In this document: in pieces, positions 34,701 through 45,862 of the stretch | Numbering within the stretch: position 1 is the stretch's first letter | Layout: each line of letters starts with the position of its first letter | Source of the DNA: Fragilaria radians | Lineage: Eukaryota > Bacillariophyta > Fragilariophyceae > Fragilariales > Fragilariaceae | Assembly: GCA_900642245.1 (NCBI GenBank) | Contig: CAAAJI010000003.1 | Coordinates: forward strand, 305,105-369,104 | Length of the DNA: 64,000 nucleotides | Direction: 5' to 3' | The notes under the pieces: generated by a model | What the model was told of the DNA's origin: nothing | The model's database searches: none | The model's input: the letters and a program-made list of their open reading frames with translations, nothing else | Translations under genes and position numbers: made by a program

Positions 34701-35288
34701 ACTCCGAGTACAAAAACATGGTGTTAAGGCCCAAGAAAAGCTGAACCTTGGTGACCCCTGAGTTAAAATAATGATTAAGTCATCATTTCCTATTTAAATC
34801 CGTTCTTGAAACCTAGTGGATGCTTCAGATATTATCCAAAGTTCAGGAAAACATGTTACTTCTTGAAGCATGATTTGCTAGGATGTCCCACGATGTCTTC
34901 AATGATTTTCTTAATGTCCAATATAATCTTCTCTGAATTAATCACTACATCGAATAGTCCGTTACCAGCGTTGCAGTAGTGGCACGAAGCTCCACAATCT
35001 ACAAGCTGAAAAGTTGGAAAATGAAAATTACATCAGTCGAAGATGCCTCAATCTCTTGTCTTGTCACGCTTAAAGTAATTGGGTCATTTCCGTTTCTCCT
35101 CAGCAGCAAAACGCTGACAGTTTTGGACAAAGGACGGATACATCAGTATCTCTCTGCCTTACGTGATCGCTTCTGTGCTTGCACTGAGCTTCTTTATGGC
35201 CCAGCTTCCCGCAGTTGCGACACTTGCCCGTGAACTGGAGCTTAAAGAGATGTTCATCATCTGCACTTTGCCTTATTCCGTTTCTCAC
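31780..35288 (-). mobile_element. Ty1/copia-type retrotransposon remnant B
   Basis: Minus-strand order fits a copia polyprotein: a Gag zinc knuckle CRNCGKLGHKEAQC (CX2CX4HX4C) at about 35220-35180, and integrase C-terminus to reverse transcriptase sequence in the 32141-32999 segment shared with remnant A. The part between is full of stops and frameshifts and I cannot place protease or the integrase core in it. No LTRs or target duplication were found. These boundaries are approximate, and the zinc knuckle and the shared segment may come from different insertions. Confidence 0.5.
32141..32999. repeat. Copy 1 of a ~850-bp nearly identical direct repeat
   Basis: Aligns with 38251-39100 almost base for base, with a dozen or so substitutions, a 12-bp insertion near 32882 and a one-base T-run change. 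On the minus strand it encodes copia integrase tail (CLFVGYLQNL in copy 2) and the approach to reverse transcriptase. Both copies share the TAA right after that motif, so the common source was already defective. Similarity falls off abruptly above 32999 and gradually below 32141. Confidence 0.9.
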
Positions 35289-36890
35289 CTATTACGAACC
35301 TTCAATCTTCTACTGACGTATTTCCTGTATATTAATAACCCTGACAACCTTTTCATTTAACACATGCTGTTCAAACTTGAGATGCTAATATTCAATGGCA
35401 CCCCAAACCTTATCATCTCAACTTATTTCACCCTATGCTACCCCGCTGTATTGAGAACCCAAGTTCCAACGCTGCTAAACATAGCTATTCTATGGATAGT
35501 TCTGCGCTACTTTGTTAACTTTAGATTAAAGCAGTTTCATAGGGGCCTGGTTATTTTTTAGTACTGGACATCACTGCGTAGCCTTTGGTGAAATCTGTCA
35601 GGGCTATATAGCTGAAGTCTAATTCTCAAATTGCTTGAATTCAGCACAAGGCTACATGCTCATAACAGAAGCGCAAGTCTTCAATTTTCAGAGCAGATTT
35701 CAAAGGAGGGGGGGGGGGGCGTAGAATGATATTCATTTTCGCTTCAGCTTGACAACACCAAACATAAAATAAGTCACCACGTCAAACAGCTAATGGAATG
35801 GCAGAGCTTCAGAGCTGGCCCTATTATGCATCTAGAGTAAGTCTCAAGGCTACCAATGACAGTACAATAGCCTGTTGATAAGGATTCGTGGATATTAAAC
35901 ATTTTGCTTAGCCTCCATTTGGATCTTCTGGGAAGTTTGTGGCTCCTTTGCAACTATACTAAGCATTATGCCCTACCTATTTGCGAAGTTCTTTTGTTTA
36001 CATAGCTCCAGCCGTATTCAATGTTGGGGATGCTTTATCTTGCATGGGTCCTCTGTGATGGCTTGATAAGTTTCATCAGCAGTGTCAGAAGCAGCTTTTT
36101 CTGGAGGTAACTTGTCCCCACTCATCTCCAGTATGTTCTTCTGTCTGATGAAATCATCTCCTCTAATTGTCATGTAGGGTGTGATATCTTGGGTCTTTGT
36201 TGTGTGCTGCGTGTTGACATTGTTGAAGAGAGTAGTTTTTATTATCTTAAGTTGCTTCTTGCTTGTGTTGCCCATATACTGTCTTTTATGTGTGCTGATC
36301 AATACAGAGTTCAGATGTGTTTGGTATTTCCACTCCGTTGACGTATTGGGTTTCATGGAATTCTCATGTATACCGGAAGCATCTCTAGTTATTGTTGCAA
36401 GGTTTGGAAGTAGTCGATTGAAGCATGCTCCGGCATGCTTTTAGGACAAATTAGAAAAACTGTATCCAATATGTCACACTTGTTACCTATACAGCCACGT
36501 CATACCAATGTATTTTTCCGCTGTCTATAAGATAGCACGTTATACATTCAATGAGACCATTTCGATGCGCAAACATGACTAAGGATTAGGTTTGATGGAT
36601 GCAAAGTCGAGTAATGAATGAGAGACAGAAGTTTAAATTCTGCGGGAAACGCTTAAATTGGAAATTATCCAAAAGCCATTAGTTAGCAAGATAAATATTT
36701 TGTGAAGAGGATGCTCTCTATAATTTCTAACGAAAGCAGCGTCATTTAGAAATTTGCTTATTAATCCTTTAGCTATATACTTGTTTTGAAAGAGATTGAG
36801 CGACATTTAGGCATTAGTTTAATGGTACTTTGCATTTCCAAAGTTTAAAAGAGACAGTAAATGGCAGTAGAAATAGAAAGTTAATTCAAT
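35289..36890. other. Gene-free, repeat-derived
   Basis: No supported gene. Contains a run of 12 G at 35708-35719. A minus-strand open stretch at 36018-36356 (112 codons) has plausible composition but no recognised motif. Confidence 0.35.
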
Positions 36891-36898
36891 TCGAATGG

Positions 36899-37022
36899 AC
36901 AAACCTGGTCGTTTTCTCCGCCAGTGAAACGCTACGGAGCAGCATTCCTCGGAGACGTAAAATTTCACTGGCGGAGAAATTCTCCGCGGAGAAATTCTCC
37001 GCGGAGAAAACGACCGGGCCTG
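36899..37022. mobile_element. 124-bp hAT-type MITE with 8-bp target duplication
   Basis: Terminal inverted repeats: the left end reads ACAAACCTGGTCGTTTTCTC and the right end, reverse complemented, CAGGCCCGGTCGTTTTCTC. The interior pairs CTCCGCCAGTGAAA with its complement and contains two copies of TTCTCCGCGGAGAAA on the right arm, so the whole element folds into a hairpin. It is flanked by perfect 8-bp direct repeats TCGAATGG at 36891-36898 and 37023-37030, the length made by hAT transposases. It has no coding capacity. The CAGGCCCGG terminus is GC-rich against an AT-rich background. Confidence 0.88.
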
Positions 37023-38100
37023 TCGAATGGAATCAGAATATTAGCCCTTGTAGTGTTTTGTGAAAAGTTCTGCAGTGTCACTGTAGGCCAATGAGAATGC
37101 ACCAGCACAACGTTGTAGTATCTTGAGTTCATAGGAATTCCCTGGAAAGCCACAGTCATACAATTTTTGCCCAATAAGGATTTATCCACGTGAAATTTTT
37201 GTGACTAGCAAGGGAGTCAGCGTTTCAAGCAGAATGCTGTTTTTTTTCTACGTCCCCCTTTTCAATCTTCATGACGCCAGCAAGGCAATCAGTCTTTCAA
37301 TGGCTATGGCAGTTCCACATTCATTTTTCTAGTATCTTTTATACATACGCAATTTCTCCTTGGAGGACAGTATCCGCTTTTGGCACTCAATCTTAGACCT
37401 CGTTCTCGCAAAGACAAAACGAATATGATCATAAACAAACGTTGTAGAACATTCTGTGAATGGTACTGAATTGCACAATGAACAAATCGTTGTCAAATGT
37501 CGTATTTCAGTTAACTGAACCTGGTTGCAATGAGTCCAAGGACTTGGATGTTTCCGTAAGAAATAATAGTATAGGAGCAAAGGCAACATCCCTGAACAAT
37601 CTTTGGATAGGTGCGGCAATTCTTGATCACATGGCTGCACAGTCCTCGGAGCAAAAAAGTCCATTACAGAGTATACGCACTACTATGGATGCTGATAACA
37701 TAAAACGGTAGTGCAACTGAAGTCTATATCGACTGCCTGACTTCAGCAAGACCTTATTGGTTTTCATCACCATTGTCACTAGTATATGTAAATAACATAA
37801 TCTTGAGATTGATTATTTTTGTAGTTGTCTCAGAGTTCCAATGTCAGTGAATTAATCTGACTTCGAGGTTGTATTTCCAAGTCGGACGGAATGACTTGAA
37901 GTCGCTACGATATTTGAAAGGTTAGATCTATACTTCTGACATCACAACTGCGTTTAAGTATCATGTCAAATGGTGCTATTCGACATGAAAACTGGATTTG
38001 CAATTTGTGAGCTGACACCTCAACAAAGGACAACATGTGATGGTTAAGGTTGAAATTCAAAAGAAGATTGATGAACAAATGCCAAAAGATATACTCCTGC
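37023..38100. other. Gene-free stretch in the transposon desert
   Basis: No supported gene. Short open frames on both strands lack any motif that I recognise. Confidence 0.4.
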
Positions 38101-38103
38101 GCT

Positions 38104-41100
38104 TTAAGCGAAACCATATTTAATTAGATTAAGGCATTCCGTTTCATAAGCTTCCATACCTTCGGGAATTCCGATATTGATTGTTACTTTCACTTCACAA
38201 TCCATAGCATAACACAAATTCCAAAGGCAAAGTATCTTTTCGTCAGTTGTTGATTGTTTTCTATTCCTTAAGTAATATGGGAGACCACCAGACAACAAAA
38301 ACAGTAATTTTAATTGATTAAAAATAAAGATTCTTTCAACTCATTTTCTAAAATCATCCTTTGTTTATCTATATCTGGTTTTGTTTCAATTTGCTCACAA
38401 TAATTTGGGAATGTCTGGTATCATCCAGTTTACATTTTGTTTCTTTTTAAACCCATCCTTTCCTTCAGAGGTGGCGCATTTTTCATGGATATTAGGCGAG
38501 CAATCTCATTATATGTCTCATCTTCTAGAGCCGATGAGAGCATCATTAAACCCCTTTTCTGTTTTGAAAGGAGGCATCTGCTTTCTCATAGGAGAGGTAC
38601 TAAAAAGTCTTATTCACAGACTTCTTGGAAGGCGTGATTCTTAGCGGGCTTCGGCACTGTGGTTGAAGAGAAAGAACTATGTTTTCAGTATTGCAGCACC
38701 AGCAGTAGTGAAAGTTTCAAGGGGTAAATGCTCGAAACATAATTTTGAAGATGACGCATGGAACTAGAAGACTGAATGTTTATATCTAGTAGGATCATTG
38801 AAGTGTCTACAATTTATGGCTCAGGGTGATGCAATTAGGTATCATCAAGATGATGTTCACACAAATCAGAATTGTCACTCATTAGAATCAGGATTTATGA
38901 AATATATTGAGATATCTCAAATTCTTCACCGAAAGTGATTGACAGCTACTCTTAGAGATTCTGCAGATAACCAACAAATAGACAAACCGTTTCTTTCCTT
39001 GTATGCCCTTTTTGCCGTTTCAACACACACTCCCTCAAAACACCTGAGCTTGGAGAGTCCCTAGATTCTTTTTTGAACATCAGTTCCAATGGGGCCTTTC
39101 TTTTTTTATTGTTAACCATCATTTTATCATCAAAGTCAACATTGATACACATTATTCCCAGAGTCTATTCCTATTCTCACCTTCAATTCCAGAGCCATGG
39201 AATATTCATGAAATCTAACTGTCTGGACATTCTGTTCCATTTTACCATTTCTTTGCGGCATTTGAGGTCCACATATTTCAAATTTTATCACAAGATATTG
39301 CTGTTTAACAGCCATTTACAACAACTTATTCACTAAAGCATCCTCTAGTGACAAAAAAGAAATATTCTGATTTTTAAATTTTTCAATTGACTCAACTCGA
39401 CTATCCTACCCATTAATTGATTCTTTCCTTTGAAAATTATATCGCCAACAGTAACCGGAATTGTCATCAACAACCAAGGCCCAAAATGTTGACTCTCCAT
39501 AGCTCTCTTAGACTTATTGTATAGGCCCACCCCTTCAAAAAGATTTTTAATTCCTGATGATATGTCTGAAGATCCCCAAAATGATGCTTTAGTTGACAAT
39601 TTATTCCTACGACTATGACTATCCGCATGACCTTTGATGACTGTAGGATTATCTTTCTTGGTGCTGCTAAGTATATCTCAGTCTTGCTTCTCAATAGATG
39701 GCATCAACTTGATAATTTACAATTGAACTTTACAACTTGAAATCCCAGTAGACACTTTCAATGAAAGAACAGTAAAGGATGAAGATGAAACCAGGAGGCA
39801 GAAGAGAGGAAGTGGCAGATCAAGCACAGACAATTTTAAACTCTGGGACTGGACCAGATCACCAAATTTATACACAGCTTGAATGGGACCCTTGGTGAGG
39901 TTGACGTATAGCCGTCTAACTCAAATAGATTATACTGAAGAAAGTGAAGTTTAAGTCCTTGTGACCTTCCAGCAAAGATGAGTACCCCTGTGGATTCCAA
40001 TGCCAGCTGCTTTACGTGTTTTAGTTCTGGTGTTAGCTCACCCAAAGTTGCGGAGTTTTGTCCGACTTTGCGCTTGGTCAATATTATCGCTCGGGCCTAA
40101 GCCTCCACTTGCAAACTATCCTGCCTTTATAGTCTGCCTTGCAGCAACTTCACTCAAAAAGTAAATCCACAAGTGGAAAAACCTTCTCTAATTGAACTTA
40201 CATAAGCATTCAGTGTTTCTCCGGCAATCATACTACCACCTTTCCAGCTCTTATTGATATTTTTCTGCCTGGCTTCTTTTTGCTACACATATTTCAAAAT
40301 GACCGAACTAGGAGCCTTTGTAGTTGATCTTACATTATGTTCTCCTCAATGACCTTGGATTTACGTAGATTCTTGATGTGAAGCTTCCAATTTGTGTCTC
40401 CCTTCCTGCATTCAATTAAGGGTCTAGTCACTTCTCCCGGCATCGGTATCTTCATACCTGAAGCAAATCCATTTTTTATCTTCAAAGATCTGTCAAACAA
40501 CAAGCTTGTCGTTCCTTTCATCAACTTGATCAAAAATCCGTCATTTCCAAGATCAAAGCCATATTTCAAGGTCTTACTGATACTAAATACCTTTTCAAGA
40601 GTTCTGGTATATATTTTACACATTCAAGTACGAAGACAAGCTCATCGCCATTTTTCTGCTGAATTGGACATCTTAAACTCTTTTCTTACTTGGCGGTCAT
40701 AGTGTTGACGTTTCCAACCGTTATTTCTTTAGAAATGGTTACATGATCAAGTAAAGCCTCATTCATGTTGCAGAGTGATATGGCGTTCCACTGCCACTCA
40801 TCCAAATTTCGCCGTTGATTCCATCTTTCACAGTCATTGAAGCCAACACCGCATCACTTTCTGAACAAGTCACAGCATCTCTAACACCGCTATAACTTCC
40901 TTCTGCTTGATTCTTCTCCATCAATACGATGCAACTAGACTTTGCAAGTCCGGACGTCTTGCAATAATTGCACACTATCTCACTTTTATCCTCTCTGACC
41001 TGTTTGATTTGCTTTGTGATGCCTTGTGCACATTTTATGGCTATTCCTAACTTTCTTTTTAATTATTCTTGGTTTAGCGCAACTCTCTCAAATCTCACGC

Positions 41101-41440
41101 TCAACTCTGCTTGCTTTTCTCTAGTACTTACTGAATATCATTTTCCCCAAATCGTTTCTCCTCTAGATCCATTTGTAGATTATAGTTAGTAGCCTGTAAT
41201 TTGCTTTTTTTATCATCAGCAACATTTGAGGCCACATCATTCAGTTTGAATTTCTTTTCTTCTCGATGCGCGATGCAATTTTCATCCTACTTGTGGTTCT
41301 CCCTCTAAAGATTCTTCCGTTCTGTCTCCAATGAGGAGACAGATCTAGGGTTGCCTCCTTCTTGTGGTTAAGCATCCTTTCCCTTTTCATAAAAATTAGT
41401 CTCACCACTCTTTGCGATTTGAAAAGCAATTTTTCCACTA
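38104..41440 (-). mobile_element. Ty1/copia-type retrotransposon remnant A
   Basis: Minus-strand pieces occur in copia order. About 40975-40930: a degraded zinc knuckle CNYCKTSGLAKSSC with Leu at the His position. About 40800: the protease site EIWMSGSGTPYH, where the catalytic Asp of DSG is Gly. About 40580-40440: the pre-integrase segment (FSISKTLKYGFDLGNDGF, FDRSLKIKNGFASGMK). About 39520-39440: a broken integrase core. 39270-39190: GPQMPQRNGKMEQNVQTV, the copia GPxTPQxNGxxE motif. 39110-38952: integrase tail with CLFVGY. 38200-38120: reverse transcriptase with GIPEGMEAY. Stops and frameshifts throughout make it inactive. No LTR was recognised, so outer limits are uncertain. Confidence 0.78.
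38251..39100. repeat. Copy 2 of the ~850-bp direct repeat
   Basis: Partner of 32141-32999. Here it sits in its natural place inside copia remnant A, between the integrase core and the reverse transcriptase motif, so this copy is in the ancestral context and copy 1 is probably the displaced or truncated one. Confidence 0.9.
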
Positions 41441-42837
41441 TTACCCTTCATGTCAACAGATAATAGTCATTCTGTACACGCCAACTCACGAAGATCAAGG
41501 ATCTTCAGCATTCTGTAAAAGTTTTCTGTCTTGACATGAAATACTTTGGGAATCTGAACCTCTCCTATCAGGACAACTTTGTTTCTTGAATGCTTAGCCT
41601 TAGGTGCTTCTCCCTGATAGAGCCAGTTTAGCTCTAACTTTGTGCATCTTCACACAAATCGATAAGATTAGAACAAACGCATTCCTCAAATGACATTAAG
41701 CCTAAAAAAGTTGCTTCCGTGAAAATATCCTCCTCTATACTCGTTGGAAAACTACTTCTTTTCAAATTGTAAGTTTACATAATTCAAATACTTCTCTAAC
41801 GCTAAACATTACTATGTGTTCTTGTTATTGTTCACATTTAACCAAGGCATCTTTACCTTCTCAAATTGATAGAATAGGCAAAATCATTAACAGTATTCAA
41901 AAATTAAGGTTATGTACTGATCGCGCATAGTTTTCCATGTAGTACGTTATACTTTATTTGGAAACTAGTAGCTGGTGCTTGCTTTGCTCCGCAGCGTTCA
42001 CTACTTTACAAAAGAGAATGAATCTTTGAATTTTTACATTTCCAGGAATAATTATGACAAAGATTTTTATTGTTATTTGTGAACCTCTAATTCGCGGGTC
42101 ATATAATCTGATGCATGACGCAATATTTAAGTTTAATTACTTGACCAAACACCTCATTGTTATCAAAAAGTAAGATATACCATTGATTTAGCATTGGCAT
42201 TGGGAAGGTGTAAAGGTAGTCATTTCGTTTGCTCCCATTAAAACTGTGGTTTAAAGACATCTTTTTGCTTTTTCATGTGCTATTGTTGTAGAAGTTATGG
42301 GTGCTACTGCTATTGGAACGTCAAAGATAGTTGATGAAGAAATCAAAATAAAGCTGTTGGTGCAAAGTCAATATTGTTGTTCTGTTAAACTCATAAAATA
42401 TTTTCTTTACTTGTATGACAGTTTAAAAAATGAGGCAAATGAAGGATTAATACAATAAGAATCATCGCAAAGATACGATGATACAATTGATCCATATGAT
42501 TAATGCCTTTTTCACCAGTTATAAGCAGACTAAGATTAAGGTCTTTTTCCTAGAATTGTTTTTTTTAATGTTTTGAAGGAATTTCATTTAGCTGCAGATT
42601 AACATGGCAATTAGATCTATCCACATTTCAGTAGCATTTGAGTGACAATTGCGTTAAATATTCTACAGTTTACAAAAAAGTCTCGACAACAATCTAGGTT
42701 ACAGAGCCAACCTTGAATCAGGTACCGTTTGCATTAGCTATATCCCTATAGATTTTAGTCCCTCAGTCTGAAAACGCTGTACTCGTACTCGATCATTTTC
42801 TCCATTATTACTATACGTGAAACCTATTAGTAGTGTA
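41441..42837. other. Gene-free region holding repeat-family copy A
   Basis: No supported gene. The part 41965-42360 is homologous to the sequence that flanks the hAT element at 42838-44424. Confidence 0.5.
41965..42360 (+). repeat. Dispersed repeat, copy A (uninterrupted)
   Basis: Shares with copy B the order CTAGTAG-TGGTGC-TTTGCT-CGCAG, ACTTTACAAAA, AATCTTTGAATTT, ATTTTTATTGTTAT, TCTGATGCATGACGC-like, and an end block TATTGGAACGTCAAAG. Copy A lacks the hAT insertion and so shows the empty site (TGCTTTGCTCCGCAG). Confidence 0.65.
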
Positions 42838-42860
42838 GACTAGTAGTGGTGCTTTGCTAC

Positions 42861-44028
42861 TAGAGGTGTCAACAGCCAACGATAATCACAACAGCCACAG
42901 CCACAGCCAAATGAGAAGCTCTGGCTGTTTGTTGACAGCCACAAACAGCCAAAGGAAATGACATACACGGTAATTTATATTCATTCCGATTATTCCAACT
43001 TAGAAAGAGCTTTCTGTATATCTTCCACAGTGCACAATATATGCAATAAATTGTTTTTCAAAAGTATTTGATTCATTAATGCATCTCCTTGCATTGAATT
43101 TTGCTTTGCTGATAGTGTGATTCCACAGTGTGAAATAACTCTTTTGGAGGGTGTTGAAGTTCCAGGGACACAGAGCCATTTCCTATCAAATACGTGATAT
43201 ATTCTTTACAGAGAATGCAATATGCCTTTGACGCATCCGTGCTGTTTAAGTTCTTCTTTGCACAAACATCTTCTTTTGCAACCAGACAGAAGGCTCCTTA
43301 TTCAACACCAAGTATTTTAGCGCACCAATTTCATGGTACACGATAACAAGAAAATGTGATCTTTTAAAAATGGCCAACAAGTTAATGTAAATGTGGTATC
43401 AAGAGAAAATTCAAGGTTTCCAGGGTAGCAAAAGAGTGCAGCCAAACCCTGAAAAGAGTCAGTGCTGAGAATCAAGGAAATTCCCTTTCCTCTTGTGTAA
43501 GTCAAATTACTTCAAAGGCATTTCAATGACTATGATTTTGTCAATACCCTAGATGCTCAAATTTGCTGAATATTAGAACTGTCAAGCTAAATCCTTTTTA
43601 AAAGCACACTTAAGATGTGTATTGTCCTAAGTTTGTTTAAATACTCAGCAAAAATAGAAATGCTTAGAAATTTAACAAGACTTGATGAACAAATGCAGTC
43701 TGTGATAGTCACAACATCAGAAAAATGGACTATAGTGAGATTTGTCAACTGTTCAACTCCAAGTAATTCCACTCTTTTCTCAAATTACATTTCATTTCAA
43801 ATAAAAAATGTGTTTCCCCTCTATTCTCCTGATTTGTCACAGTTTTTGGGCATGGTTCACTGTCTTCTGCTGCTCCTCCTGCTGCGCTTTTGTTCATTTT
43901 AATGTTTTTGCGCGTTGGCTGTTTGGTGGCTGTTTGTTGACAGCCACCTGCGCTGGCTGTAAGTCTACTGGCTGTGGCTGTTTGGCAGTTAACTGCCACA
44001 GCCAGACAGCCGGCTGTTGACACCTCTA
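42861..44028 (-). mobile_element. hAT DNA transposon with 17-bp TIRs, 8-bp TSD and decayed transposase
   Basis: Both ends carry the inverted repeat TAGAGGTGTCAACAGCC, a typical hAT terminus, and the element is flanked by perfect 8-bp duplications TTTGCTAC (42853-42860 and 44029-44036). Many GGCTGT/ACAGCC hexamers crowd the terminal ~100 bp on both sides, as in hAT subterminal transposase binding sites. Inside, the minus strand at about 43200-43060 reads KWLCVPGTSTPSKRVIS...CGITLSAKQNSMQGD, the hAT C-terminal dimerisation region (consensus LxxPATSxPSERVFS). Further upstream the frame is broken and most of the catalytic domain is missing, so it is a 1168-bp non-autonomous copy. It interrupts repeat copy B. 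Confidence 0.9.
43060..43200 (-). pseudogene. hAT transposase C-terminal (dimerisation) domain remnant
   Basis: The only recognisable coding piece in the 1168-bp element: VPGTSTPSKRVISHCGITLS followed by a KQNSMQGD block, with Lys-Arg in place of the usual Glu-Arg. The frame is open over this segment and then lost on both sides. Confidence 0.8.
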
Positions 44029-44036
44029 TTTGCTAC

Positions 44037-44424
44037 GCAGAGTTCATCATCTTACAAAATATCATAATAAACAATTCAAAACAATGTATCTTTGAATTTC
44101 CGTGTATAAATTTCCAAAAAAAAATGACATGGATTTTATGATTGTTATCTGTTAATGCGGAGTTTGCAGGTTATAAAATCTATTGTATGATGCCACATTT
44201 GATTTTTACCACTTGTGATGACATGTATCTTCAAATGTATTCAATCTCACAGGACTGCTTCTGTGAATCCATATATTATACCATTGATTCAACATTGATT
44301 ATTATCTTTAAGGAAAAGTCATATTTTAGCTTTTTCTGTTGTTGTCATTGTAAAAGTCGTTGCTCCTTCTGTTATTGGAATGTCAAAGGATTGTTGCTGC
44401 TAATGTTAAATCAAAGCTATATCG
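44037..44424 (+). repeat. Dispersed repeat, copy B (right part, split by the hAT insertion)
   Basis: With 42838-42860 this forms a second copy of the family seen at 41965-42360. A shorter, more diverged tail of the same family may lie at 54521-54594 (TTGGAGCGTCAAACGACTGC and TTCAAAGCTGTAT). Confidence 0.55.
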
Positions 44425-44989
44425 AAAAAGTAAAAACATATTGTTTTTGGTACGCCGGCTGAAGGCCAGATCAGATGTCTTTAGTAGTGTAGAGCTTTTA
44501 TTATGTTTTTTACTTTTGTATTTCACTTGTCATAGCTAATGCAATTTTACTTTTCATCATACAATATTGTTTTTTCCATGTATTTTACTTGTACCAACAA
44601 CACTATGGGTCCAATCATATATATATATCCCATAGCCAATAAAATCCATATTAGAATAATTTCTGGGCGATTACTCCCAGAAAAAATTGTCCGTTCTAAG
44701 TGTTCGAATAAATTGGCAGTTTGAACACGGGCAATTAATTGAAAAATTAAGAAAGAAGCTTCAAGGTAGAAATTAGGGGGTCGACTTTCGATGGACAATG
44801 GGTTAAATAGATTAATTTAGATACATTCTGAACGAAATCTTCATGTAGGGCGAGTACAGGCTACTAAATTACTAGCAAGATGGAATTAGTGATTGTATCA
44901 GCAGTATGAATAGAAAAATAAGAAGCGCAGACCTTGTACGTTTTCTTGAAACAGCATTTTAAGTGTTGCAGGTTCTCCGCTGTTACATC
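44425..44989. other. Intergenic, no supported gene
   Basis: AT-rich spacer between the repeat copy and the next ORF. A splice acceptor-like GTTGCAG at about 44965-44971 might belong to an unseen upstream exon of that ORF. Confidence 0.35.
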
Positions 44990-45862
44990 ATGGCAAAGTC
45001 TGAATCGAAAACTGCTTACAATCATATTCTAACCATTGTTGATAGGGGTATTTTGAATGAGATACAAGGTAGCCTTGAAATATTGGGATTTAAGGTCGAT
45101 ACTGCGTTCACGCATATACAAGCGAAAGACGCGCTGTTGACACGACCTTACGAAGCTATTATAACTTCTGTTTCAACTGATAAGACATCGCTTTTTGATG
45201 AGGCATTAATAGATGAGAAAAGTCAACAGATGATTTACAAAAGTTCCTTTCTAAGAAGTCTTGCTTTGGATTATCCAGATACATTTCGTCTTGTTTACGG
45301 GTTCGAAGCAGTGGAATTGGAGGACATTCGTCACGCTTGCTTTGATTGTGGTGCAGATGCAGTCTCAAATACGCCGGAGAGTATCTTTGACATTCTATAC
45401 AGTATTTTAAACTATCGTCGGATTGAGCTTGATGCCGAATCTAAAGACATTAAATACAAAGAGTTGCTGAATATAGCAGGGGGTATGGTATCTCATCGAT
45501 TACAAATATACAACCAAATACTCGAAGATAGAACAAACATGAAGGAAGTGAATCATCAGGTCAAAGTAAATAATACTCCCATGCGAAAATGCTGCTCAGA
45601 TCGCAAGGAATATTCCTTCTACAAATCGAAAATCTTTAGAGGAATGGGCTGCTGCTGCTGCTACTACCACTTCCCCCCGTTCCCGTGGACTTTTTGTGAG
45701 ACGTATTGCGTTTGGCATTCATGGGCATTGTTGCTTTGGGAGGCGGATGGCCCAATTTCCATTCGAGTTCATCTGCAGGGCGATAACTCACATGAACTGT
45801 ATCTAAAATATCCTTGGGAGATGTTTGTGAGCTATCGTCGGGATTATTCACATCATTGTTGA
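44990..45862 (+). CDS. Receiver-like (REC) domain ORF, 3' end uncertain
   Basis: From the ATG at 44990 the first ~170 residues look like a response-regulator receiver fold: HILTIVDRGI (strand 1), SLEILGFKVDTAF (strand 2), YEAIITSVST (strand 3), FRLVYGF (strand 4), then CFDCGADAVSN and ESIFDILYSIL (last helix). The phosphoacceptor Asp expected after strand 3 is Ser, and only one Asp of the acidic pair remains, so it is probably a pseudo-receiver. Beyond about 45600 the frame runs antisense to the acyltransferase gene and is Cys/Trp-rich, so it is probably not real coding. The true end may be a splice before 45600. A joined protein with the metallophosphoesterase ORF past the gap is possible. 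Confidence 0.5.
   Translation: MAKSESKTAYNHILTIVDRGILNEIQGSLEILGFKVDTAFTHIQAKDALLTRPYEAIITSVSTDKTSLFDEALIDEKSQQMIYKSSFLRSLALDYPDTFRLVYGFEAVELEDIRHACFDCGADAVSNTPESIFDILYSILNYRRIELDAESKDIKYKELLNIAGGMVSHRLQIYNQILEDRTNMKEVNHQVKVNNTPMRKCCSDRKEYSFYKSKIFRGMGCCCCYYHFPPFPWTFCETYCVWHSWALLLWEADGPISIRVHLQGDNSHELYLKYPWEMFVSYRRDYSHHC

Noticed and set aside
36018..36356. 112-codon minus-strand frame as a gene
   Set aside because: No recognised motif, lies among transposon debris and has no support beyond length.
32141..39100. The ~850-bp repeats as the two LTRs of one retrotransposon
   Set aside because: They encode integrase tail and the approach to reverse transcriptase, and copy 2 sits inside a copia polyprotein order. 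LTRs would be non-coding and external.
43745..44023. 92-codon minus-strand and 70-codon plus-strand Cys/Thr-rich frames near the right end of the hAT element
   Set aside because: They translate the GGCTGT subterminal repeats, not a protein.
45600..45862. C-terminal part of the receiver-like ORF
   Set aside because: Runs antisense to the acyltransferase gene, with Cys/Trp-rich composition unlike the preceding domain; kept only as an uncertain end.
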